Part shown: positions 1 through 5,488 of the stretch, one piece after another
Position numbering within the stretch: the first letter of the stretch is position 1
How the letters are laid out: each line of letters starts with the position of its first letter
Source of the DNA: an uncultured Lachnospiraceae bacterium
GTDB taxonomy: Bacteria; Bacillota; Clostridia; Lachnospirales; Lachnospiraceae
Reading direction: 5' to 3'
Length of the DNA: 5,488 bases
Assembly (NCBI GenBank): GCA_910577065.1
Contig: CAJTLD010000156.1
Location: 1 to 5,488, forward strand
Translations under genes and position numbers: made by a program
The notes under the pieces: generated by a model
The model's database searches: none
What the model was told of the DNA's origin: nothing
The model's input: only the letters and a program-made list of their open reading frames with translations

Positions 1-33
1 CGCCGCATCCCCTGTCCTCTGGCTGACGGAACT

Positions 34-61
34 TTGCCAACACTGTTCGCTGTAATACTAA
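34..61 (+). promoter_or_regulatory. Weak candidate promoter for the regulator-kinase operon
   Basis: TTGCCA at 34-39 matches five of six bases of a sigma-A -35 box. With a 16-nt spacer the matching -10 position (56-61, TACTAA) is a poor match, while AATACT at 54-59 is a better -10 but leaves only 14 nt. The stretch is A/T-rich and lies 39 nt upstream of the regulator start, so a promoter is plausible here, but the boxes are not convincing. The real promoter could also lie before the window begins. Confidence 0.25.
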
Positions 62-86
62 TCTGCATTCAAAAAACACAAAAAAC

Positions 87-90
87 GGAG
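87..90 (+). promoter_or_regulatory. Shine-Dalgarno site that fixes the regulator start
   Basis: GGAG at 87-90 lies 9 nt before ATG at 100. The same frame is open upstream to a TTG at 34, but the extra 22 residues have no receiver-domain homology and no comparable ribosome site. The receiver fold (beta-1 ILLLEDE) begins directly after the ATG, so 100 is the start. Confidence 0.7.
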
Positions 91-99
91 CAAACTACT

Positions 100-795
100 A
101 TGAATACCATCCTGTTATTGGAAGACGAAGCCGCCTTAAGCCGCGGCATCCAATTTAAACTGGAAAAAGAAGGCTACCGCGTCATTGCCTGCGACAGCAT
201 CCGGGAAGCGCGCCTTCAGTTTCAGGCAAACCCCGTCCGCCTGATCCTCTGCGACATTATGCTTTCCGACGGCAGCGGCTTAGACTTCTGCAAATACATC
301 CGGGAAGAACTGCAAAGCGACGTGCAGTTTGTCTTCCTGACCGCCATGGACACAGAACTCGATATTGTCATAGGCTACGAAACAGGCGCGGACGACTATA
401 TTACCAAACCGTTTAGCCTTGCCGTCTTAATGTCAAAAGTAAATTCCGTCTTTAAACGCATTGAAAAAAACGCCGCCGGAAAATCCCCCGCCGTCCGTTC
501 CGGCAGCCTGACCTATTACCCAAATGAAATGCAGCTTTTCCTCAACAACCGGCCGGTAGAGCTGACCCGGAACGAATACCGCCTGCTGCAGCTTTTTTTA
601 AACCATCCCAAGCAAATTCTGTCCAAAACGCAGATTTTAGAGCAGATGTTTGATTCGGACGGAAATTTTGTAGACAGCAATACGGTCGCCGTCAACATAA
701 GGCGGCTGCGGGAAAAGCTAAACGACAGCGACAACAAACGTATGATTAAAAACATACGGGGAATGGGGTATGTATGGGATCTGGAAGTCGAATAA
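100..795 (+). CDS. OmpR/PhoB-family response regulator transcription factor
   Basis: This is the cytoplasmic DNA-binding partner of the adjacent histidine kinase: it accepts a phosphate and then binds target promoters as a dimer. The protein is 231 residues, the usual length for the family. The receiver domain spans about 1-120, with acidic pocket E8/D9, phospho-acceptor D52 (LILCDIML), switch threonine T81 (FLTA), Y100 and conserved lysine K103 in GADDYITKPF. A winged-helix DNA-binding domain covers about 134-228, with the recognition helix around 193-207 (SNTVAVNIRRLREKL) and the typical closing IRGMGYVW wing. All catalytic residues are present, so it should be functional. Its last 22 nt overlap the kinase gene, which points to coupled translation. 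Its probable target is the transporter promoter at 2017-2081. The family assignment is firm. The target and the signal are inference, so no gene symbol is given. Confidence 0.96.
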   Translation: MNTILLLEDEAALSRGIQFKLEKEGYRVIACDSIREARLQFQANPVRLILCDIMLSDGSGLDFCKYIREELQSDVQFVFLTAMDTELDIVIGYETGADDYITKPFSLAVLMSKVNSVFKRIEKNAAGKSPAVRSGSLTYYPNEMQLFLNNRPVELTRNEYRLLQLFLNHPKQILSKTQILEQMFDSDGNFVDSNTVAVNIRRLREKLNDSDNKRMIKNIRGMGYVWDLEVE

Positions 796-2006
796 GCATC
801 ACGGGATGCCTGTGCCTTGCCGGCGTCGCATCCGTTTTACTGACAATTTTTGCCGACGCCGTGCTTCTGCGGGAGTTAAAACGCTCCTACCACACCACGG
901 AAGCCATAGTCTGCGGGATTGCAGGCGAAGGCGAGTCGGGCGACGCCCTTTTAAAATACTTAAAAGAAGCCCCGGACAAAGCGTTTCTGCAATCCGGCGC
1001 ACGGCATATGGCTGCCTACGGCTACGGCGCGTCTGCGCCCACCGTCTGGGAGCTGTACTACCGGGACGCCAAAAAACGGGTGATTGCGTCGTCCGTCCTT
1101 TTTGACGCCCTGCTGCTGCTTTTGTTTTGTTTCCTTGCGCTTTTGCACCGCAGGCAGGCTGTGCGCCGGGTATACGCACTGGAGCATGCGCTGTTTGAAC
1201 TGCAGGGCACGGACGGCAGGGCGTTTGATTCTGATCCGGATTTAGAAGACGTTTTACAGGAACGGGTTTTATCCCTGCAAAAGCAAATCCAAACCAGCCG
1301 CACGCAGATGCAGCAGGAAAAGGAGTCAACCAAAAGACTGGTAACCGATATTTCCCATCAGTTAAAAACGCCTGTCGCCGCCTTAAAAACAAGCCTGGAG
1401 CTTTTAAACGGCGAAGAAATGACCGAAGCGGAGCGCCAGGAGTTTCTGGCGGGATGCATACGGCAGCTGGACTGCCTGGAAAACCTTACCGCGGCGCTTG
1501 TAGGCGTTTCGCGCATGGAAAAAGGCATGATCCAAATCCACGCAGCGCCCGCCCCAATCAAAGACGCCATTCTTTCCGCAGTCAGCCGGCTGTATGAAAA
1601 AGCCGCCGACAAACAGATTTCCATTGAACTGTGCGACGGCGGCTGCGCCGAAACCACAGACGTGATGCATGATAAAAAATGGACGGCAGAGGTTTTTTGC
1701 AACCTTTTGGATAATGCCGTAAAATACAGCGGCCCGCATTCCAAAATCCGGATCCGCACAGAAGAACTGGTAAGCTATGTGCGTATTTCCGTAGAAGACG
1801 AAGGCATCGGAATTCCGCAAGAGGAACGGACCAAAATTTTCAAACGGTTTTACCGCGGCAGACAGGCGCGCTGTCTGGAAGGCTCCGGTGTCGGGCTTTA
1901 TCTGGCACGCGAAATCATCGAACGGCAAAACGGAACGATTTTTGTTCTCTCCCGATCCAAAACACAGGCGGGAAGCGTCTTTTCGGTGCAGCTTCCGAAA
2001 GTATAA
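774..2006 (+). CDS. Membrane-bound sensor histidine kinase
   Basis: This 410-residue kinase would sense an envelope signal and phosphorylate the regulator encoded just upstream. Membrane helices lie at about 7-32 and 103-124 and enclose an external segment of about 70 residues (33-101). A charged, coiled-coil-like linker (125-188) follows and shows no recognisable HAMP domain. The dimerisation/phospho-acceptor domain carries the H-box DISHQLKTP with His195. The ATP-binding domain shows the N-box NLLDNAVKYS (N310, N314), G1 box DEGIGIP (342-348), F-box IFKRFYRG (355-362) and G2 box GSGVGLYLA (370-378), so it looks catalytically complete. The ATG at 774 is chosen because the first membrane helix starts within ten residues and GGGG (765-768) lies 5 nt upstream. 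It overlaps the regulator by 22 nt in another frame. Kinases of Bce-type peptide modules usually have almost no external loop, so this one belongs to a different sensor subgroup. The ligand is unknown. Confidence 0.95.
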   Translation: MGSGSRISITGCLCLAGVASVLLTIFADAVLLRELKRSYHTTEAIVCGIAGEGESGDALLKYLKEAPDKAFLQSGARHMAAYGYGASAPTVWELYYRDAKKRVIASSVLFDALLLLLFCFLALLHRRQAVRRVYALEHALFELQGTDGRAFDSDPDLEDVLQERVLSLQKQIQTSRTQMQQEKESTKRLVTDISHQLKTPVAALKTSLELLNGEEMTEAERQEFLAGCIRQLDCLENLTAALVGVSRMEKGMIQIHAAPAPIKDAILSAVSRLYEKAADKQISIELCDGGCAETTDVMHDKKWTAEVFCNLLDNAVKYSGPHSKIRIRTEELVSYVRISVEDEGIGIPQEERTKIFKRFYRGRQARCLEGSGVGLYLAREIIERQNGTIFVLSRSKTQAGSVFSVQLPKV

Positions 2007-2016
2007 CATCCCTTCC

Positions 2017-2032
2017 CTTACAAATCTGTAAG
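2017..2032 (+). promoter_or_regulatory. Perfect palindrome, candidate response-regulator operator
   Basis: CTTACA-aatc-TGTAAG is a perfect 6-bp inverted repeat with a 4-bp centre, starting 10 nt after the kinase stop and upstream of the transporter promoter candidate. It contains TTACA-N4-TGTAA, which fits the TNACA-N4-TGTAA pattern reported for BceR-like regulators of peptide-resistance ABC transporters. No T-tract follows, so it is not a terminator. Binding by the regulator in this window is inferred from position and pattern. Confidence 0.55.
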
Positions 2033-2047
2033 CCTCCTCCCCAAATT

Positions 2048-2081
2048 TTGAAAGCCGGTTGAAAGAAATGTTCTTTATACT
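2048..2081 (+). promoter_or_regulatory. Candidate regulated promoter of the transporter operon, with 11-bp direct repeats
   Basis: Two identical TTGAAAG heptamers at 2048-2054 and 2059-2065 repeat with an exact 11-bp period, the spacing typical of tandem sites for OmpR/PhoB-family dimers. A good -10 box, TATACT (2076-2081, five of six), begins 10 nt after the second repeat, and no proper -35 lies 17 nt before it. That is the layout of an activator-dependent promoter in which the regulator stands in for the -35. An alternative reading is TTGAAA (2059-2064) as a -35 with a 16-nt spacer to TTAAAT (2081-2086). Transcription would start near 2088, giving a leader of about 60 nt. Confidence 0.5.
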
Positions 2082-2103
2082 TAAATCCGATATCTAATCA
2101 TCA

Positions 2104-2136
2104 TCTGACAGAGCGGCGCTGCCGCGCCAATTCAGA
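2104..2136 (+). promoter_or_regulatory. Hairpin in the transporter 5' leader
   Basis: GGCGC (2115-2119) and GCGCC (2124-2128) form a perfect 5-bp GC stem with a TGCC loop. An outer pairing of TCTGA (2104-2108) with TCAGA (2132-2136) can enclose it across unequal internal loops. The structure ends one nucleotide before the AGGAGG ribosome site. It lacks a T-tract, so it is not a terminator. It may stabilise the leader or influence ribosome access, but no known riboswitch is recognised. Confidence 0.4.
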
Positions 2137-2137
2137 C

Positions 2138-2143
2138 AGGAGG
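2138..2143 (+). promoter_or_regulatory. Strong Shine-Dalgarno site of the ATPase gene
   Basis: A consensus AGGAGG stands 6 nt before ATG at 2150. It is the best ribosome site in the window and suggests efficient translation of the transporter once transcribed. Confidence 0.85.
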
Positions 2144-2149
2144 TATATT

Positions 2150-2839
2150 ATGCAGACGATCTTACAGACAAACAACCTATGCAAATACTACGGCAAAGGC
2201 GCCAATCAGGTAAAAGCCGTAGACCATACCGGCATCTGCGTGTTCCAGGGCGAATTTGCCGCCATCGCGGGCAAATCCGGCTCCGGGAAATCGACGCTTT
2301 TACACCTGCTCGGCGGGCTTGAGTACCCGACTTCCGGGGAGGTTATAATTGGCGGGAACAATATCTTTTCTTATAAAGAAGAAGCGCTTGCCGCGTTCCG
2401 CCGGCGCAAAATCGGTTTTGTATTCCAGTCGTTTAACCTGATCACTTCCATTAACGTATGGGAAAACATTGTGCTGCCCATCGGCTTAGACGGCCGGAAA
2501 GCGGACACGGCGTTTATTGAAGACATCATCCGCGTGCTGTCCTTAGACGACAAAAAGACAAGCATGCCCAACACCCTCTCCGGCGGGCAGCAGCAGCGCG
2601 TCGCCATCGCGCGGGCGCTTGCGGCAAGGCCGGATATCATTCTGGCGGACGAACCGACCGGGAACTTAGACAGCAAGACCAGCCTCGAGGTCATGAGCCT
2701 CTTAAAAACGTCGGTCAAAAAATACGGCCAGACCTTAATTATGATTACCCACGACGAGGAGCTTGCGCAAATGGCGGACCGCATCCTGATCATCGAAGAC
2801 GGGCGCGTCGTTGACGACGGCAGAAAGGCGGTGTCCTGA
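2150..2839 (+). CDS. ABC transporter ATP-binding protein, MacB/LolD/BceA-like
   Basis: This 229-residue cytoplasmic ATPase would power the permease encoded next to it, probably as a dimer. All nucleotide-binding motifs are present: A-loop aromatic Y13/Y14, Walker A GKSGSGKST (41-49), Q-loop Q93 in FVFQSFNL, signature LSGGQQQR (143-150), Walker B IILADEPT (163-170) with catalytic E168, D-loop GNLDSKT (171-177) and switch histidine H201 in MITHDEE. The LHLLGGLEYPTSGEV and LADEPTGNLDS segments are typical of the mechanotransmission/export ATPases that partner FtsX-like permeases (MacB, LolD, BceA). Length is normal for the family and nothing is missing. Its stop is separated from the permease ATG by one base (TGATATG), so the two are co-translated. 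Family assignment is firm. The substrate is unknown; antimicrobial-peptide defence is an inference from the linked two-component genes. Confidence 0.96.
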   Translation: MQTILQTNNLCKYYGKGANQVKAVDHTGICVFQGEFAAIAGKSGSGKSTLLHLLGGLEYPTSGEVIIGGNNIFSYKEEALAAFRRRKIGFVFQSFNLITSINVWENIVLPIGLDGRKADTAFIEDIIRVLSLDDKKTSMPNTLSGGQQQRVAIARALAARPDIILADEPTGNLDSKTSLEVMSLLKTSVKKYGQTLIMITHDEELAQMADRILIIEDGRVVDDGRKAVS

Positions 2840-2840
2840 T

Positions 2841-5243
2841 ATGAAAACCACGACCAGGCTTGCCGTAAGCAATTTAAAATCCGACAAAAGCAGGACTCTG
2901 CTGACCGGAACCGCCATTTTCCTGACGACCATGCTGCTTACCCTGATTACCCTTGGCTGCGCGGCATTTGTCCGTCAAAACAAACTGTATGCGGCCGAAA
3001 CATACGGCGAACACTACGGCATGTTCAGCCGGCTTACGCCAGAGCAGCAGGACAAACTGAACCTGCACGCGCATTTTTACAATGTGGGACGGCAGTCCTA
3101 TGCCGGAGACGGTGCCTTAAAGGGCTATCGGCTCCGCTTTTACTCCTCAGATTCCGTGATGCGCATGCTCTCGCATTTTAAGCCGGAGTCCGGCAGCTAC
3201 CCGCAGGCTCCAAACGAAATCCTGGCAATGCCGGAGTTTTTTTTCGTACACGGATACAAGAATCCCCAAATCGGCGATACCGTAACCATCCCGCTGCGCA
3301 TCAACGGCGGCGGCAAACCCGTCCGCCTGGATTTTGTTATCAGCGGATTTTTACCCTCCTCCGAAGCAAATAACCTTGCAAAGCTCTACAGCGCCTATGT
3401 TTCGGAAGCGTTTACCGCCGAACACATCCCCGATCCGGCCGAGCGGAACGATTATATCGGTTTTCAGGTTACAAACGAAGAAGCGCTCAATTCGGAAGGC
3501 ATGGAGCAGAAAATAAACTCCCTCGCCGCCAAACTGGGCATCAAAGAAAGCCAGATCAGCATCAACCGCAACTACCTGCACTGGGCGCTCAATCCGCCTA
3601 CGGAAACGATTGTATTCGGAGTCTGTATCGTTTTGATTATCCTGATTGTTTCCATACTGGTTATTTACAATATTTTCCATGTAGCGCTGATCCAGAAAAT
3701 CCGGGAGTTTGGCCGCTTAAAGGCGCTTGGCGCCAGTAAAAAGCATTTAAAGCAGATTGTAAGGACGGAAGGCATGCTGCTTGCTGCCGCCGCCGTCCCC
3801 GCCGGGATTTTATGCGGCATACCGGTTATCAAAATCGCAATGCGCGCTTTTTTCCCGATGAACCGCCAAATTCCCGTTTTTTCCCTGCCCTTTGCACTGT
3901 TTGTCGCCGCGCTTTCATTTGCCGCCGTCCTGGCGTCAATCCAAAAACCGCTCAAAACAGCCGCTAAGACCTCCCCGGTGGAAGCCATACGCTACGAAGC
4001 GGGCGGGCGGGAATTAAAACGGCGCGGACGGGATTCGGTCACAATCTTCGGCCTTACCATGTCGAACCTTCTGCTGCACAGAAAAAGAACGGTAACCACC
4101 ATCCTGACCATGGGATTATCGTGCGTGCTGTTTGTCATCGTCGCCAATGTCGCGGGGAATATGGACGCCGGACGGCAGACCAGAGAGGAGCTTGAATACG
4201 GCAGATTCCGGCTGGAACTGGACTATAGCTTAGACGATAAAGCCATTCCCGAAAACAACCTCAACCATGTCCAGAAACAAAACCCGCTGGGGGAAGAAAC
4301 CATCCGCCGGATTAAGTCCATTGAAGGCGTAACCGAAGTGCGTACCCGAATCCTTATTCCTTTTTATGAAACCAACAAAAACACAGGAAAAAACGGTTAT
4401 ATTACCATTTCGGTTGTAAGCGAAGAGGAATTTGGCTGGCTGGTAAACAACGCGGCGCGCGGCACGGTAGACTACCGGAATACGGCCGAACAGGACGGCG
4501 TGATATATATGTGGGATCATTTCCTGGATGAGGAGTATCGGATCGGGGACGCTTTCTGCGGTGAAATTTTAGACGGCGGCAGAAGGATTCCGTTTTCGGC
4601 GCCGCTGCTTGGAAGCTGCGGGCACTCTAACGACGCCTCGATGACTATGACAGAAGACACCTTCCGGAAGCTAAAGCTTTCGGAGGACATGACCGGCATC
4701 CTGTTTGTAGACTGCGCCGCCGAACGCGAAGCGGCCGTAAAAGAAGAGCTCGAACGGATCGTTTACGAATCGGATCATCTTAGCATGTCCTCCTTTTCCG
4801 ATCAGCTGGCTTTGTCCCATCTTTTGATTGACGTAACACGCGGCGGGTGCTACACGTTTCTGGCAATCTTAAGCATGATTGGCTTTATGAATATGGCAAA
4901 CACGATGATTACCAATATCCTGACCCGCAAAAGAGAGTTTGGGATGATGCAGGCAATGGGAATGAGCAACCGACAGCTAAACCGGATGCTGCAGCTTGAG
5001 GGGCTGGTGTTTACGGCCGGGACGCTTCTTGTTTCGCTTGTGCTCGGAAATATACTGGGATACCAGGCGTTTTTCTACTGTAAGCGGCAGGGAGTCGTCG
5101 GTTTATATGAATACCATGTACCGTTTCCGGAACTCGGAGCGCTGATAGCAGGTATCGTTACGCTTCAAATGATTCTGGCGTTCGTACTGAGCAAAAATAT
5201 AAAAAAAGCGTCGTTAGTAGAGCGGATACGCCAGCAGGAATAA
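2841..5243 (+). CDS. Duplicated FtsX/MacB-type ABC transporter permease
   Basis: This 800-residue membrane protein is the transport partner of the preceding ATPase. Predicted helices lie at about 18-43, 255-280, 311-333, 347-368, 417-438, 668-692, 719-742 and 766-785, giving two four-helix FtsX units. Each unit has a large external domain after its first helix (about 44-254 and 439-667). The duplication shows in sequence: REFGRLKALGASKKHLKQ (288-305) matches REFGMMQAMGMSNRQLNR (698-715), and each copy ends in TEG or LEG before the next helix. SPVEAIRY (378-385) parallels SLVERIR (791-797) at the two unit ends. The start at 2841 is preferred over in-frame upstream codons because AAAGGCGG (2824-2831) lies 9 nt upstream and the gene follows the ATPase stop by one base. 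BceB-type permeases have 10 helices and one external domain, so this is a different layout. It may export, expel or sense a membrane-active compound; the substrate cannot be read from sequence. Confidence 0.95.
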   Translation: MKTTTRLAVSNLKSDKSRTLLTGTAIFLTTMLLTLITLGCAAFVRQNKLYAAETYGEHYGMFSRLTPEQQDKLNLHAHFYNVGRQSYAGDGALKGYRLRFYSSDSVMRMLSHFKPESGSYPQAPNEILAMPEFFFVHGYKNPQIGDTVTIPLRINGGGKPVRLDFVISGFLPSSEANNLAKLYSAYVSEAFTAEHIPDPAERNDYIGFQVTNEEALNSEGMEQKINSLAAKLGIKESQISINRNYLHWALNPPTETIVFGVCIVLIILIVSILVIYNIFHVALIQKIREFGRLKALGASKKHLKQIVRTEGMLLAAAAVPAGILCGIPVIKIAMRAFFPMNRQIPVFSLPFALFVAALSFAAVLASIQKPLKTAAKTSPVEAIRYEAGGRELKRRGRDSVTIFGLTMSNLLLHRKRTVTTILTMGLSCVLFVIVANVAGNMDAGRQTREELEYGRFRLELDYSLDDKAIPENNLNHVQKQNPLGEETIRRIKSIEGVTEVRTRILIPFYETNKNTGKNGYITISVVSEEEFGWLVNNAARGTVDYRNTAEQDGVIYMWDHFLDEEYRIGDAFCGEILDGGRRIPFSAPLLGSCGHSNDASMTMTEDTFRKLKLSEDMTGILFVDCAAEREAAVKEELERIVYESDHLSMSSFSDQLALSHLLIDVTRGGCYTFLAILSMIGFMNMANTMITNILTRKREFGMMQAMGMSNRQLNRMLQLEGLVFTAGTLLVSLVLGNILGYQAFFYCKRQGVVGLYEYHVPFPELGALIAGIVTLQMILAFVLSKNIKKASLVERIRQQE

Positions 5244-5331
5244 ACAAAAAAAGGGACGGCATGCGGACCGGATGCGATACATAAAGCGCGGCATTCCCGT
5301 AACAGTTCATCCTGTTTTGTGAAGTTGAGGC

Positions 5332-5376
5332 TGTATGCCAGTAATTATGCTTTTATACATCTTTTTTGATTTTTTT
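5332..5376 (+). terminator. Weak candidate terminator of the transporter operon
   Basis: TGTAT (5332-5336) can pair with ATACA (5355-5359), with a further G-U pair inside, around a 16-nt loop. This is followed at once by six T (5362-5367) and seven T (5370-5376). The T-tracts are suitable but the stem is short and A/T-rich, and it lies about 90 nt after the permease stop. No stronger hairpin-plus-T structure was found in 5244-5488. Confidence 0.3.
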
Positions 5377-5413
5377 GCACACCAACCAAGACATCAGCAG
5401 CAAGGAAGATTTT

Positions 5414-5454
5414 TGTGGGCTCTGCCCACACCCGGCCTCCGGAATAAGGCTGGG
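5414..5454. repeat. Two adjacent hairpins in the 3' intergenic region
   Basis: TGTGGGC (5414-5420) and GCCCACA (5424-5430) form a perfect 7-bp stem with a TCT loop. CCCGGCC (5431-5437) then pairs with GGCTGGG (5448-5454), with one G-U pair, around a 10-nt loop. Neither stem is followed by a T-tract on either strand, so ordinary intrinsic termination is unlikely. A third, imperfect arm pair (TATTC at 5456-5460 with GAATA at 5484-5488, plus GGCA at 5462-5465 with TGCC at 5476-5479) reaches the window edge. The group could be a dispersed palindromic intergenic repeat, the end of a mobile element or part of a structured RNA. None of these is recognised with confidence. Confidence 0.45.
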
Positions 5455-5488
5455 ATATTCTGGCAATAATATAAATGCCGATGGAATA

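Noticed and set aside
34..99. A 22-residue N-terminal extension of the regulator starting at a TTG
   Set aside because: The receiver fold starts right after ATG 100, which has its own GGAG site; the extension has no recognisable homology.
770..1105. A 111-residue plus-strand open frame inside the start of the kinase gene
   Set aside because: It is arginine-rich out-of-frame translation of the kinase with no domain and no separate ribosome signal.
799..1392. Long open frames on the minus strand opposite the kinase gene (also 1404-2009)
   Set aside because: The plus strand encodes a complete kinase with all motifs; the opposite frames lack recognisable domains and are shadows of its codon usage.
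2033..2038. CCTCCT that could pair with the AGGAGG ribosome site at 2138-2143 in a read-through transcript
   Set aside because: Only six to seven pairs across about 100 nt, with no supporting flanking complementarity; easily chance.
2062..2076. Inverted repeat AAAGAA-ATG-TTCTTT
   Set aside because: Short and A/T-only apart from one G-C pair per arm, with a 3-nt loop; it overlaps the better-supported direct repeat and -10 box.
5246..5275. Near-palindrome GCATGCGG-A-CCGGATGC beside a run of seven A, as a minus-strand terminator
   Set aside because: As RNA it folds only to a weak interrupted stem, and six bases separate it from the T-tract; no convergent gene is visible.
5301..5318. AACAG-TTCATC-CTGTT followed by TT as a terminator
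   Set aside because: The stem has five pairs, mostly weak, and the T-run is too short.
5414..5454. CRISPR repeats or an rRNA/tRNA gene in the 3' intergenic region
   Set aside because: No regularly spaced identical repeats and no tRNA-like cloverleaf or conserved rRNA segments are present.

Overview
The window carries one compact sensing-and-transport module, all on the plus strand: an OmpR/PhoB-type response regulator (100-795), a membrane sensor histidine kinase (774-2006), an ABC transporter ATPase of the MacB/LolD type (2150-2839) and a large duplicated FtsX/MacB-type permease (2841-5243). The gene order, the dense packing, strong AGGAGG-type ribosome sites and mixed GC of roughly half suggest a member of the Firmicutes, most likely Clostridia and perhaps Lachnospiraceae. 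That placement rests on protein style and gene order and cannot be proved from this sequence alone.

Layout. Positions 1-99 hold a short leader with a weak promoter candidate and a Shine-Dalgarno site for the regulator. Regulator and kinase overlap by 22 nt, so they form one translationally coupled unit. A 143-nt gap (2007-2149) separates this unit from the transporter. It holds a perfect palindrome CTTACA-N4-TGTAAG just after the kinase stop, two direct TTGAAAG repeats exactly 11 bp apart, a good -10 box (TATACT) 10 nt beyond the second repeat, a 5'-UTR hairpin and a strong AGGAGG site. The ATPase and permease genes are separated by a single base. Positions 5244-5488 show no convincing gene. 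They contain a weak candidate terminator with T-tracts and a run of adjacent hairpins at the window edge.

How it works together (inference). The kinase would sense an envelope-active compound or transporter state and phosphorylate the regulator at Asp52. The regulator would then bind the 2017-2065 region and switch on the ATPase-permease operon. By family analogy (BceAB, VncRS/Vex-like and related systems) the transporter probably removes or counteracts an antimicrobial peptide or other membrane/cell-wall-active agent, but the substrate is not visible in the sequence. The module is not a textbook Bce system. The permease has about 8 predicted membrane helices with two large external domains, rather than 10 helices with one, and the kinase has an external loop of about 70 residues. 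Even so, the palindrome fits the half-site pattern reported for BceR-like regulators. I see no clearly new class of system; the regulatory gap is the most interesting part.
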